Below are positions 1 to 6,274 of a DNA stretch of 7,032 nt, piece by piece. The notes beneath the pieces are model-generated. The model was not told where the DNA came from, did no database searches, and was given only the letters and a program-made list of their open reading frames with translations. The stretch covers positions 1 through 7,032 of the forward strand of contig JAAZMQ010000149.1 in assembly GCA_012798745.1 (NCBI GenBank), in the 5' to 3' direction. This DNA is from Bacteroidales bacterium. GTDB taxonomy: Bacteria > Bacteroidota > Bacteroidia > Bacteroidales > Dysgonomonadaceae. How positions within the stretch are numbered: position 1 is the stretch's first letter; every line of letters starts with the position of its first letter. Position numbers and translations under genes: made by a program.

Positions 1-662
1 ACAAAACCGTTAACTGTGACGTGATCATTGCACCGCCGTTTATTCATTTGGCGAGCGTAGTAAACGCAATCGATACAACTAAAATTGGCGTATCCGCACA
101 AAATTGTGCCGATAAACCCGAAGGTGCTTATACGGGTGAAGTTTCGGCCAAAATGATTGCTTCTACAGGAGCTAAATATGTGATTATCGGCCATAGCGAA
201 CGCCGCACCTATTATCATGAAACTCCCGAAATTCTCAAAGAGAAGGTACTGTTGGCACTTGCCAACGGTCTGACACCCATTTTCTGTATAGGAGAGGCAT
301 TGGCGGAACGCGAAGCCGACAAACATTTCGAAGTAGTGAAATCGCAAATCGAACAGTCGTTGTTCAACCTCTCGAAAGAAGATTTCGGCAAACTGATTCT
401 CGCTTACGAACCTGTTTGGGCCATTGGTACCGGTAAAACGGCAACGGCAGAGCAAGCACAGGAGATGCATGCTTTCATCCGTAAGATCGTAGCCGAAAAA
501 TACGGTAAGGATACAGCTGAAAATCTGTCTATTTTGTACGGTGGTAGTTGCAATGCGTCCAATGCAAAAGAACTTTTCGCCAATCCCGACGTAGATGGCG
601 GTCTTATTGGCGGGGCCTCGTTGAGCGTGGATAAATTCATGCCCATTATCGAAGCTTTTTAA
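1..662 (+). CDS. tpiA: Triosephosphate isomerase, 5'-truncated by window edge
   Basis: Glycolytic and gluconeogenic enzyme that interconverts dihydroxyacetone phosphate and glyceraldehyde 3-phosphate in the cytoplasm, normally as a homodimer. The reading frame is open from base 3 to the TAA at 660-662, giving about 219 residues. Compared with the usual ~250, roughly 30 N-terminal residues, including the Asn/Lys substrate-binding pair, lie outside the window. The GTG at 21 is an internal Val codon, not a start. Visible signatures are the catalytic His in IIGHSERR (His codon 192-194), the catalytic Glu in AYEPVWAIGTGKTA (Glu codon 408-410, followed by the mobile loop 6), and the phosphate-binding YGGS and GGLIGGASL segments near the C-terminus. 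The usual YGGSV motif reads YGGSC here. A strong hairpin terminator follows. Identification is certain from the motifs; only the start is unseen. Confidence 0.98.
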   Translation, partial: KTVNCDVIIAPPFIHLASVVNAIDTTKIGVSAQNCADKPEGAYTGEVSAKMIASTGAKYVIIGHSERRTYYHETPEILKEKVLLALANGLTPIFCIGEALAEREADKHFEVVKSQIEQSLFNLSKEDFGKLILAYEPVWAIGTGKTATAEQAQEMHAFIRKIVAEKYGKDTAENLSILYGGSCNASNAKELFANPDVDGGLIGGASLSVDKFMPIIEAF

Positions 663-678
663 CTGCTTTATGGAATTT

Positions 679-721
679 TACCACAGATTAATGTGCTAAT
701 CTGTGGTATTTCTTTAATTTT
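679..721 (+). terminator. Rho-independent terminator after tpiA
   Basis: A perfect 12-bp stem (679-690 pairing with 697-708, arms TACCACAGATTA and TAATCTGTGGTA) encloses the six-base loop ATGTGC. It is followed by a T-rich stretch (709-721) broken by C and AA. It begins 17 bases after the tpiA stop codon and should end most tpiA transcripts. The downstream T-rich part overlaps the -7 box assigned to the next gene. Confidence 0.8.
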
Positions 722-722
722 G
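692..722 (+). promoter_or_regulatory. Bacteroidota-type promoter for SPOR gene
   Basis: The -7 box TAATTTTG at 715-722 matches TAnnTTTG exactly. A near-consensus -33 element, TGTG (692-695), lies 19 bases upstream, within the 19-21 range known for the Bacteroidota primary sigma factor. The box ends 27 bases before the ATG at 750. The -33 element falls in the loop of the tpiA terminator, so terminator and promoter overlap. This is inferred from sequence only. Confidence 0.5.
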
Positions 723-749
723 TCTATGATTTTCACATCAGAACCAAAG

Positions 750-1253
750 ATGAAAAAGTTGTTTTATTTTCTGCTCTTTTGTTGTGTTTCAACCTCATGG
801 ATGAATGCACAGGAAACAAAAAGCATCATCGACGAACTGAATACCTATTATCCGGGTAAAGGTCGTGTAACCATCTATGAAGACGAGGCTATCAAAGGAA
901 TTGTGGGGCGGCCTATCACTCCGCAACTGCCGGTTTATACTGAGCCCGGAGGTGTTTCTTATGTAAAAATGCGTGGTTATAAAATTCAGGCTTTTGCCGG
1001 CAATGATCAACGCACCTCTAAGAACGAAGCCTATCGCAAACAAGCCCTGATTAATCAGGCATTTCCGGAGTTGGAAACGGTGATCATCTTTGAGTCTCCT
1101 TTTTGGCGTCTGCGCGTGGGCAATTTTAAGACCCGAGAGGAAGCGGAAGAAGTATTGAACGAAATGCGCCAGGCTTTTCCTTCGTTTGGGAAAGAAATGT
1201 ACATTGTGCCTGACGAAATTAAAGTACCGATTGACCAATCCGCTGATTATTAA
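750..1253 (+). CDS. Secreted SPOR-domain protein
   Basis: Predicted exported protein of 167 residues with a C-terminal SPOR domain. SPOR domains bind denuded septal peptidoglycan and bring proteins to division sites, so a periplasmic wall-binding role is inferred. Residues 1-20 form a signal peptide (MKK, then a hydrophobic run LFYFLLFCCVSTSW), with likely cleavage after MNA before QETK. The two Cys at 11-12 do not make a good lipobox because Phe precedes them. The SPOR-like part covers about residues 74-155, from RGYKIQAFAGN through the FWRLRVGNFKTREEAE core, which is the typical second half of the fold. An upstream in-frame ATG at 693 lies inside the terminator loop and would precede the signal peptide with 19 residues, so the ATG at 750 is preferred. 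folE follows after 25 bases, suggesting co-transcription. The precise partner or target is unknown. Confidence 0.88.
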   Translation: MKKLFYFLLFCCVSTSWMNAQETKSIIDELNTYYPGKGRVTIYEDEAIKGIVGRPITPQLPVYTEPGGVSYVKMRGYKIQAFAGNDQRTSKNEAYRKQALINQAFPELETVIIFESPFWRLRVGNFKTREEAEEVLNEMRQAFPSFGKEMYIVPDEIKVPIDQSADY

Positions 1254-1278
1254 TCGCAATCAAACTAATCAAAACATC

Positions 1279-1875
1279 ATGCCTATTATTGAAACTATAG
1301 AAAAGAAAGATAAAATGTATCTTATTGCGGATCACGTAAAAAATGTGATTTCGTTATTGGGTGAAGACGTAAATCGTGAAGGTTTACTAAAGACCCCCGA
1401 ACGTGTAGCCGAAGCCTTGCAATATTTGACCAAAGGATATGCCGAAGATCCCGAAGAAATTTTGCGCGGCGCTCTCTTTAAAGAAAAATACCGTCAGATG
1501 GTCATAGTCAAAGATATCGATTTGTTTTCGTTATGCGAGCACCATTTGCTTCCCTTTTTCGGCAAAGCCCATGTGGCCTATATCCCCAACGGGTACGTTA
1601 CGGGGTTGAGTAAAATTGTTCGTGTTGTAGAAGTGTATGCTCGCAGGTTGCAGGTACAAGAACGGCTAACCACCCAAATCAAAGAGTGCATTCACAACAC
1701 CCTGAATCCGCTGGGAGTAATGGTAGTAATCGAAGCGAAGCACATGTGCATGCAGATGCGGGGAGTAGAAAAACAAAACTCCATTACCACTACTTCCGAT
1801 TTTACAGGGGTTTTCAATCAGCAAAAAACGCGAGAAGAATTCATCAATCTCATCAAGAAAAGTCCTCTCCTTTGA
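1279..1875 (+). CDS. folE: GTP cyclohydrolase I
   Basis: Catalyses conversion of GTP to 7,8-dihydroneopterin triphosphate plus formate, the first step of tetrahydrofolate (and other pterin) synthesis. It is a cytoplasmic zinc enzyme, usually a homodecamer. The 198-residue product is complete for the family. The zinc site is visible as Cys86 and His89 in SLCEHHLLPF, with the third ligand Cys157 in KHMCMQMRGV; His88 matches the catalytic histidine next to the zinc ligands. Further family signatures are the N-terminal LLKTPERVA (residues 37-45), GLSKIVRVVEVYARRLQVQERLT (109-131) and the C-terminal SDFTGVF. The ATG at 1279 is chosen because homologues begin close to this point, and the in-frame ATG at 1186 would overlap the SPOR gene by 68 bases. 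No own promoter is evident in the 25-base gap after the SPOR gene, so the two probably form an operon. Confidence 0.97.
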   Translation: MPIIETIEKKDKMYLIADHVKNVISLLGEDVNREGLLKTPERVAEALQYLTKGYAEDPEEILRGALFKEKYRQMVIVKDIDLFSLCEHHLLPFFGKAHVAYIPNGYVTGLSKIVRVVEVYARRLQVQERLTTQIKECIHNTLNPLGVMVVIEAKHMCMQMRGVEKQNSITTTSDFTGVFNQQKTREEFINLIKKSPLL

Positions 1876-1885
1876 AAGAACTATT

Positions 1886-1913
1886 CCGCACATCGTTGGT
1901 GCGGCAATTTTTT
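1886..1913 (+). terminator. Terminator between convergent folE and typA
   Basis: A 6-bp GC-rich stem, CCGCAC (1886-1891) and GTGCGG (1899-1904), has a seven-base loop and is followed on the plus strand by CAA and six T (1908-1913). It starts 11 bases after the folE stop. In the opposite direction the same hairpin lies 23 bases past the typA stop but is followed by a weaker T-rich stretch (AATAGTTCTTT), so it may also slow typA transcription. Confidence 0.7.
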
Positions 1914-1926
1914 GCAACTTCTCTCA

Positions 1927-3729
1927 TTACGATTTTTTCGCCAGTCGTTTTCGTTCTGTTTCGTCAAGAACGATTTTCCGGATACGCATTGCTTTAGGTG
2001 TTACTTCCACGTATTCATCTTCCTTTATATATTCCAATGCCTCCTCGAGGCTGAAAACCACCGGTGGTGCGAGTTGGATTTTATCGTCGCTTCCGGCAGC
2101 GCGCATATTGGTGAGTTTTTTCGATTTGGTTACGTTAACCACCAAGTCACCCTCTTTATTATGTTCGCCCACCACTTGTCCTGCATAAACTTCGGTTTGC
2201 GGTTCAATGAAAAAGCGTCCCCTGTCTTGCAGTTTATCCAACGCATATGCATACGCATTGCCCGACTCGCCGGCAATAATCGATCCGTTTTGACGTTTTT
2301 CGATAGGCCCTTTCCAGGGTTGGAATTCCAGAAAGCGGTGAGCCATGATAGCTTCACCCGACGAAAGGGTGAGTACGATGTTGTTTAGGCCAATAATTCC
2401 TCGTGAAGGAATGGTAAATTCCATGTGCATGCGGTCGCCTTTATTTTCCATGGAAATCAATTCGCCTTTCCGACGCGTTACAATATCGATGATTTTTCCG
2501 GAATATTCTTCGGGAAGGTTGATGGTTAGTTGTTCGACCGGTTCGTAATCTTTTCCCCCAATTTTTTTAATGATTACATGCGGTTGTCCCACTTGCAATT
2601 CGTAACCCTCACGTCGCATGGTTTCGATCAATATCGACAAGTGCAATATTCCCCGTCCATACACAATCCACGAGTCGGAACTGTCGGTTTCTTCCACCCT
2701 CAAAGCCAGATTTTTGTCTAACTCGCGCACCAACCGTTCGTAAATGTGTCGTGAAGTAATGTATTTTCCGTCCTGACCAAAAAACGGAGAGTCGTTGATG
2801 GTGAAAAGCATCGACATGGTAGGTTCGTCTACAGCAATCGGGTCCAGGGGTTCGGGATTCTCCCAATCGGTAATCGTATCGCCAATTTCGAAACCTTCGA
2901 TGCCGACCAGTGCACAAATATCTCCCGACGATATTTCATCTACTTTTACACGGTCGAGTCCTTCAAAGACATTCAATTCTTTGATACGCGTTTTTACAAT
3001 AGACCCGTCGCGTTTGCACAACGCATAATCCACGTTTGGATGCAATGTGCCTCGATGGAGGCGGCCGATTGCTATTCTTCCCACATAGTTGGAATAATCA
3101 AGCGAAGTAATGAGTAATTGCGGTGTACCTTTTCGCATTTTTGGAGCCGGGATATATTTAATGATAGCATCGAGCAGGGGAGTGATGCTGTTTGAAGGTT
3201 TTTTCCAGTTGTCCGACATCCATCCTTGTTTTGCCGACCCGTAGATAGTGGGAAAGTCGAGCTGATCGTCAGTGGCACCCAAATTAAACATCAAGTCGAA
3301 AACGGCTTCCTGCACCTCTTCAGGGCGACAGTTGGGTTTATCCACCTTATTGATGACCAATATGGGTTTCAATCCAATTTCGAGTGCTTTTTGCAACACG
3401 AAGCGGGTTTGGGGCATAGGGCCTTCAAAAGCATCTACAACAAGCAGGCAGCCGTCGGCCATATTCAGCACACGTTCCACTTCGCCGCCGAAATCGGCGT
3501 GCCCCGGAGTGTCTATAATATTAATCTTTGTGTCTTTATATCGGATAGAAACGTTTTTGGACAGGATAGTAATTCCGCGTTCGCGTTCCAAATCGTTGTT
3601 ATCGAGAATCAAATTCTGAGTAGGTTGGTTATTGCGGAAAAGGTGACCTGCCAAAAGCATTTTGTCTACCAGTGTGGTTTTGCCATGATCAACGTGAGCG
3701 ATAATGGCTATATTGCGAATATTTTGCAT
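1927..3729 (-). CDS. typA: Ribosome-associated translational GTPase TypA/BipA
   Basis: Translational GTPase of the EF-G/LepA superfamily. It binds 70S ribosomes and is linked in other bacteria to 50S assembly and growth under cold or other stress. The product is 600 residues, the normal length. G-motifs are all present: G1 AHVDHGKTT (11-19), switch I RGIT (51-54), G3 DTPGH (73-77), G4 NKVD (127-130) and G5 GSAKQGW (164-170). Next come an EF-Tu-like beta-barrel (about 200-300), EF-G domain III/V-like segments (about 310-480, including the PEEYSGKIIDIVTRRKGE region) and the TypA-specific C-terminal domain (about 490-600). The ATG at 3729 puts the G1 motif at the usual distance from the N-terminus. 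The longer in-frame start at 3804 would lie inside the terminator hairpin upstream. It is convergent with folE and has its own promoter, so it appears monocistronic. Confidence 0.98.
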   Translation of the reverse strand: MQNIRNIAIIAHVDHGKTTLVDKMLLAGHLFRNNQPTQNLILDNNDLERERGITILSKNVSIRYKDTKINIIDTPGHADFGGEVERVLNMADGCLLVVDAFEGPMPQTRFVLQKALEIGLKPILVINKVDKPNCRPEEVQEAVFDLMFNLGATDDQLDFPTIYGSAKQGWMSDNWKKPSNSITPLLDAIIKYIPAPKMRKGTPQLLITSLDYSNYVGRIAIGRLHRGTLHPNVDYALCKRDGSIVKTRIKELNVFEGLDRVKVDEISSGDICALVGIEGFEIGDTITDWENPEPLDPIAVDEPTMSMLFTINDSPFFGQDGKYITSRHIYERLVRELDKNLALRVEETDSSDSWIVYGRGILHLSILIETMRREGYELQVGQPHVIIKKIGGKDYEPVEQLTINLPEEYSGKIIDIVTRRKGELISMENKGDRMHMEFTIPSRGIIGLNNIVLTLSSGEAIMAHRFLEFQPWKGPIEKRQNGSIIAGESGNAYAYALDKLQDRGRFFIEPQTEVYAGQVVGEHNKEGDLVVNVTKSKKLTNMRAAGSDDKIQLAPPVVFSLEEALEYIKEDEYVEVTPKAMRIRKIVLDETERKRLAKKS

Positions 3730-3750
3730 CTTCAATTTTTTTTGGAGGTG

Positions 3751-3782
3751 CAAAGTTACACATTTTGGAGGGAAAATGCCAA
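3751..3782 (-). promoter_or_regulatory. Bacteroidota-type promoter for typA
   Basis: On the minus strand the -7 box TAACTTTG (3751-3758) matches TAnnTTTG exactly. A -33 TTG (3780-3782) lies 21 bases upstream. The box ends 22 bases before the typA ATG at 3729. It lies just downstream of the hairpin terminator of the preceding BON gene, consistent with independent transcription of typA and with the chosen start. Confidence 0.65.
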
Positions 3783-3814
3783 TAAAAAAGCTTCTGTGCA
3801 CCACAGAAGCTTTT
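3780..3814 (-). terminator. Terminator after BON-domain lipoprotein gene
   Basis: A perfect 13-bp stem (3786-3798 pairing with 3802-3814, arms AAAAGCTTCTGTG and CACAGAAGCTTTT) has a three-base loop. On the minus strand it is followed by a T run (TTTTTTATT, counting the end of the stem). It lies about 60 bases past the BON gene stop and just upstream of the typA promoter, whose -33 TTG touches its T-tract. Confidence 0.8.
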
Positions 3815-3873
3815 CAAATTCAGTGTTTTGTTTTTTGTGTTTTAATGCCGAAATGCTTTATTTCTTTACTTTT

Positions 3874-4359
3874 TTACTTTACTGTTGTTTCGTTTATAAT
3901 ATCAACAGGATTCAGATCTTGAATTTTTTTCATCACGCTATCGATTTCGGCTTGTTTAGCTTCGCCCGACAGTGTTACTACACCATCCTTTACGCTTGCA
4001 GTCAGCTTTGGATATTCTACCAATATCTCAGGCAGACTGGCTTCAATGATTTGATCAAGTTCGGAGTAATCCGGAGCAGGTGGAACAACTTCCAGTTCGT
4101 TTACTACCGATTTAACGTGTTTTATCGATGCTACAATACTATCAATAGCAGCTTTTGCAGCATCGTCATTTACGGTACCCGTAAGTGTAACAACTTTGTC
4201 GCTAACCGTTACATTAACATTTTCGGCATCGGGATTCGTTGCCAAAACTTCCTGAATTTCAGCCTGCAGATCGGCATCGCTCACTTTCTTGCACGAAGTT
4301 ATGCTTGTTCCAAGAAACAGCACAAACACAAACATTGAAAATAACTTTAATGTTTTCAT
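3874..4359 (-). CDS. Lipoprotein with two BON domains
   Basis: Predicted envelope lipoprotein of 161 residues. Residues 1-22 are a signal sequence (MKTLKLFSMFVFVLFLGTSI...) ending in the lipobox ITSC, with Cys23 as the lipidated residue. The residues after Cys (KKVSDAD) do not show a strong surface-export signal, so a periplasm-facing position is likely. Two BON repeats follow: about 28-92 with the core VVTLTGTVNDDAAKAAID, and about 100-160 with the core VVTLSGEAKQAEID. BON domains (also in OsmY, and in secretins and some channels) are thought to bind phospholipid or help maintain the envelope, often in osmotic or other stress. The exact role here is not known. The ATG at 4359 is chosen because it starts the signal peptide directly; the ATG at 4425 would add 22 residues in front. 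The gene is a single unit, with a terminator downstream and 141 bases of A/T-rich sequence upstream. Confidence 0.88.
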   Translation of the reverse strand: MKTLKLFSMFVFVLFLGTSITSCKKVSDADLQAEIQEVLATNPDAENVNVTVSDKVVTLTGTVNDDAAKAAIDSIVASIKHVKSVVNELEVVPPAPDYSELDQIIEASLPEILVEYPKLTASVKDGVVTLSGEAKQAEIDSVMKKIQDLNPVDIINETTVK

Positions 4360-4418
4360 AACCTTTTGATTTAAAAATTGGAACGCAAAAAATTTATATT
4401 TAAACGAACTTATTATTA

Positions 4419-4452
4419 TAAACATATGTAGCGATAGAAATGTTCTATCAAA
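4419..4452 (-). promoter_or_regulatory. Possible promoter/operator region of BON gene
   Basis: A perfect 7-bp inverted repeat, GATAGAA (4433-4439) and TTCTATC (4443-4449), has a three-base centre. On the minus strand it lies between a TTTG (4449-4452, one base shared with the repeat) and a TATGTTTA (4419-4426). These resemble -33 and -7 elements with one mismatch in the -7 box and 22-base spacing. If that promoter is real, the repeat occupies its spacer, a typical operator position. No exact TAnnTTTG was found elsewhere between 4360 and 4450. Tentative. Confidence 0.35.
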
Positions 4453-4453
4453 A

Positions 4454-4474
4454 TATATAAATTATGTTTATATA
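4454..4474 (-). terminator. Weak A/T-only hairpin after GH130 gene
   Basis: An 8-bp stem made only of A/T pairs (4454-4461 pairing with 4467-4474) with a five-base loop lies 27 bases past the GH130 stop on the minus strand and is followed by TTTTG. A weak terminator is possible, but chance is likely in such A/T-rich sequence, and transcription could read into the BON gene. Confidence 0.25.
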
Positions 4475-4500
4475 GTTAAATAGATGTTCCCTATCCTTTC

Positions 4501-5730
4501 TCATTCTAATTTTGAGACTGCAACACCTACATAGGAATCAGCTGTTCCATAATATAAAAACCATTTTGATTTAAAATACACCAAGCCTTCGGCAAATACG
4601 GTCCCTGCTTTGTATTGCCCTGTCAATTCGTAGGGGAGAGTGGGTTTAAGTAAACATGTATCTGTGCGATAGATTACTGACTGCAAGTTTTTTTTATCAA
4701 AAACCACTTTTCCCACAGAATAAGTACTGCGAGGGAGAGTTGGATCACAATCATCATTATCGGCATTTTTTCCATTATAGAATAATACGATTCCTTGATT
4801 AGTCACGATTGCCGGTGGTCCGCATTCCGTAAGCATGCTGTCAAATTTTCCTTTCCTTGGAGTAATGAGTTTTTTTAACTCTCCATTTTCATCGAGAAGA
4901 GGGTACCAATCATACAAATTTGTTGACCACGCCAAATTAACAAATTGTTCACCCCAATACATCCAGTATTTCCCGTCTATTTTTGACAATACTAATTTCC
5001 CATCTTTTTTCATTTCAGTAATCATAGATCCTGATTTTGACCACGTATCCAAAAATTTCCCATCATAAGCTGTTGCAAAAGCAGGCCCCTTTTTTTCCCA
5101 ATGAATCAAATCTTTCGAGAATGCCGTACTTAAACGTGCAATTTCTCCATTCCATGAAGTATATGCCATTACATATATCGAATCATCGGTTTGAGTAACG
5201 CGTGGATCCTCGCAACCCCCGGGATAATCATACATTTGAAAGGCATCGTTATCAGGATACAAAACCGGCACGGGATATTTAGTAAAATTGATACCATCCT
5301 CACTACATGCGAGCCCAATACGGGAAGTTCTTCCCCCAAGATGAGCAGCAGGATTATCTTCACACCGAAGCAATAAGTAGACTTTATCGTCCTTGACTAT
5401 TGCTCCCGGGTTAAATACGTCGGCTTTTTGCCATTGTACGGTATCCCCCTTTATCGGATCAATAAATGTAAAAGATGAATCCGGCCCTATTATAGGATAA
5501 TCTACCGGCTTGTAAAAAGAAGTAAAGTCCCAACTTTCTTGTTGCGTCTTATTACAAGACAACAATAAAAGGACCCAGGCAAATAAAAACAGTATTGCTT
5601 TTATTTTCAGGGAATTTTTAACAGGGCTCTCCTTTTTTGGATTTAATGAGTCGATTAGTAAATTCGAATCCGTAACTTGATGGCGACTGTGCGTATTGGT
5701 CGCTACATTCGGATGATTAATTTGTTTCAT
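4501..5730 (-). CDS. GH130-family glycosidase lipoprotein, probable beta-1,2-mannosidase type
   Basis: Predicted carbohydrate-active lipoprotein of 409 residues. The five-bladed propeller of family GH130 is recognised from FNPGAIVKDDKVYLLLRCEDN (106-126), TSRIGLACSEDGINF (135-149), GGCEDPRV (171-178), FSKDLIHWEKKGPAF (204-218), LTECGPPAIV (300-309) and FAEGLVYFKSKWFLYYGTADSYVGVA (379-404). Asp175 in CEDPR matches the family's catalytic acid position; Glu261 and Glu303 are candidate bases in hydrolase-type members. Characterised GH130 enzymes are mannoside phosphorylases or beta-1,2-mannosidases. Export as a lipoprotein favours the hydrolase type, but substrate is inferred. The lipobox is LLSC with Cys59, unusually far in: about 40 hydrophilic residues precede the hydrophobic segment (44-57). 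The ATG at 5730 is chosen because a consensus -7 box ends 22 bases before it; in-frame ATGs at 5772 and 5790 lie upstream of that box. No other glycan genes are adjacent. G+C looks lower than in neighbouring genes. Confidence 0.85.
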   Translation of the reverse strand: MKQINHPNVATNTHSRHQVTDSNLLIDSLNPKKESPVKNSLKIKAILFLFAWVLLLLSCNKTQQESWDFTSFYKPVDYPIIGPDSSFTFIDPIKGDTVQWQKADVFNPGAIVKDDKVYLLLRCEDNPAAHLGGRTSRIGLACSEDGINFTKYPVPVLYPDNDAFQMYDYPGGCEDPRVTQTDDSIYVMAYTSWNGEIARLSTAFSKDLIHWEKKGPAFATAYDGKFLDTWSKSGSMITEMKKDGKLVLSKIDGKYWMYWGEQFVNLAWSTNLYDWYPLLDENGELKKLITPRKGKFDSMLTECGPPAIVTNQGIVLFYNGKNADNDDCDPTLPRSTYSVGKVVFDKKNLQSVIYRTDTCLLKPTLPYELTGQYKAGTVFAEGLVYFKSKWFLYYGTADSYVGVAVSKLE

Positions 5731-5751
5731 AATTTTAATTTTTGATTTTTC

Positions 5752-5759
5752 CAAAGTTA
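5752..5759 (-). promoter_or_regulatory. -7 promoter box for GH130 gene
   Basis: TAACTTTG on the minus strand is an exact TAnnTTTG match, identical to the typA box and at the same 22-base distance from the start codon (5730). No convincing TTTG was found 19-21 bases upstream. It supports ATG 5730 over the ATGs at 5772 and 5790, because transcription from here would begin downstream of both. Confidence 0.5.
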
Positions 5760-5815
5760 AAAAAGTTTTCATTCGAATGCTCTTTTTCATTATTGATTTG
5801 TTTTGTTACGCTTTA

Positions 5816-5839
5816 TTTCTCAATCAAAACAATGAGAAA
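5816..5839 (-). repeat. Inverted repeat between HExxH and GH130 genes
   Basis: A 7-bp inverted repeat, TTTCTCA (5816-5822) and TGAGAAA (5833-5839), with a 10-base loop begins 5 bases past the stop of the HExxH gene. On the minus strand a T run precedes rather than follows the stem, so it is a poor terminator and might only stabilise a 3' end. Confidence 0.25.
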
Positions 5840-5844
5840 AAATA

Positions 5845-6195
5845 TCAACAACGTGGTGAAATTTTATTTTTCAGATAACCAAGAAAATTAAACGTTCGCC
5901 GTTTTTCCAGGTATGAGAAGTCGTTGTCGTTGGCATGTGCTTCGCGTTCGAAACCGATATTTCTGTAGCCCTGATACCGGTCTTTATATTGTATCCAACG
6001 GATAATCCATTCCGCCACATACCAAAGATAAAAACCGATGACGCCCAGCTCCAGCATTTGCCGCGTATGAATGGATTCATGGTTGATGATATGTTCATCT
6101 AATGCCGGCTGATCTTTTCGGGCGAAAACGATGCCGAAAAGATTGATGGCGCGAAATCCTTTGACAGGCAGCAACGTCGAATAAATAATTTTCAT
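5845..6195 (-). CDS. Small HExxH-containing putative zinc metallopeptidase-like protein
   Basis: A 116-residue protein of unknown function that resembles small conserved Bacteroidota hypothetical proteins. It has an NHESIH motif (residues 38-43), so His39, Glu40 and His43 form a HExxH zinc-peptidase signature. A hydrophobic, Trp-rich segment follows (about 50-68, GVIGFYLWYVAEWIIRWIQ) that probably enters or lies on the membrane. Then comes GFEREAHAND (81-90), which resembles the FExxAD third-ligand motif of M48 peptidases and makes Glu83 a candidate third zinc ligand. The spacing (about 40 residues from HExxH) fits a minimal peptidase core, but activity is inference. There is no signal peptide. 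The ATG at 6195 starts the conserved-looking MKIIYSTLLPVKGFRAINLFG and has a consensus -7 box 32 bases upstream. The in-frame ATG at 6270 lies upstream of that box and would add 25 residues. It is divergent from the SulP gene. Confidence 0.7.
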   Translation of the reverse strand: MKIIYSTLLPVKGFRAINLFGIVFARKDQPALDEHIINHESIHTRQMLELGVIGFYLWYVAEWIIRWIQYKDRYQGYRNIGFEREAHANDNDFSYLEKRRTFNFLGYLKNKISPRC

Positions 6196-6227
6196 TTTGT
6201 CAGCAAGTCCGGTGAATTTTTGCAAGT

Positions 6228-6235
6228 CAAAGATA
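6228..6235 (-). promoter_or_regulatory. -7 promoter box for HExxH gene
   Basis: TATCTTTG on the minus strand is an exact TAnnTTTG match ending 32 bases before the ATG at 6195. No TTTG lies 19-21 bases upstream (one is found 11 bases away), so the -33 side is weak. If used, it rules out the longer start at 6270. Confidence 0.4.
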
Positions 6236-6274
6236 GCGATTATCGGCAAATTTTGCAGCTCGTGGCGCATATTT

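Noticed and set aside
795..1259. A 154-codon minus-strand open frame
   Set aside because: Antisense shadow of the SPOR gene; no domain, no promoter, and the plus strand has a signal peptide and SPOR fold.
1686..2388. Plus-strand open frames overlapping the end of folE and running into typA
   Set aside because: They overlap well-supported genes in other frames and cross the folE terminator; the products have no recognisable family.
3226..4338. A 370-codon open frame on the plus strand
   Set aside because: It lies antisense to typA and the BON gene and spans their intergenic terminator and promoter. Its product is rich in Phe, Cys, Asn and Tyr with no recognisable domain. The opposite frames encode clear protein families.
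5731..5790. Longer start of the GH130 protein at 5790 or 5772
   Set aside because: The consensus -7 box at 5752-5759 lies within this stretch, so a transcript from it would start downstream of both ATGs.
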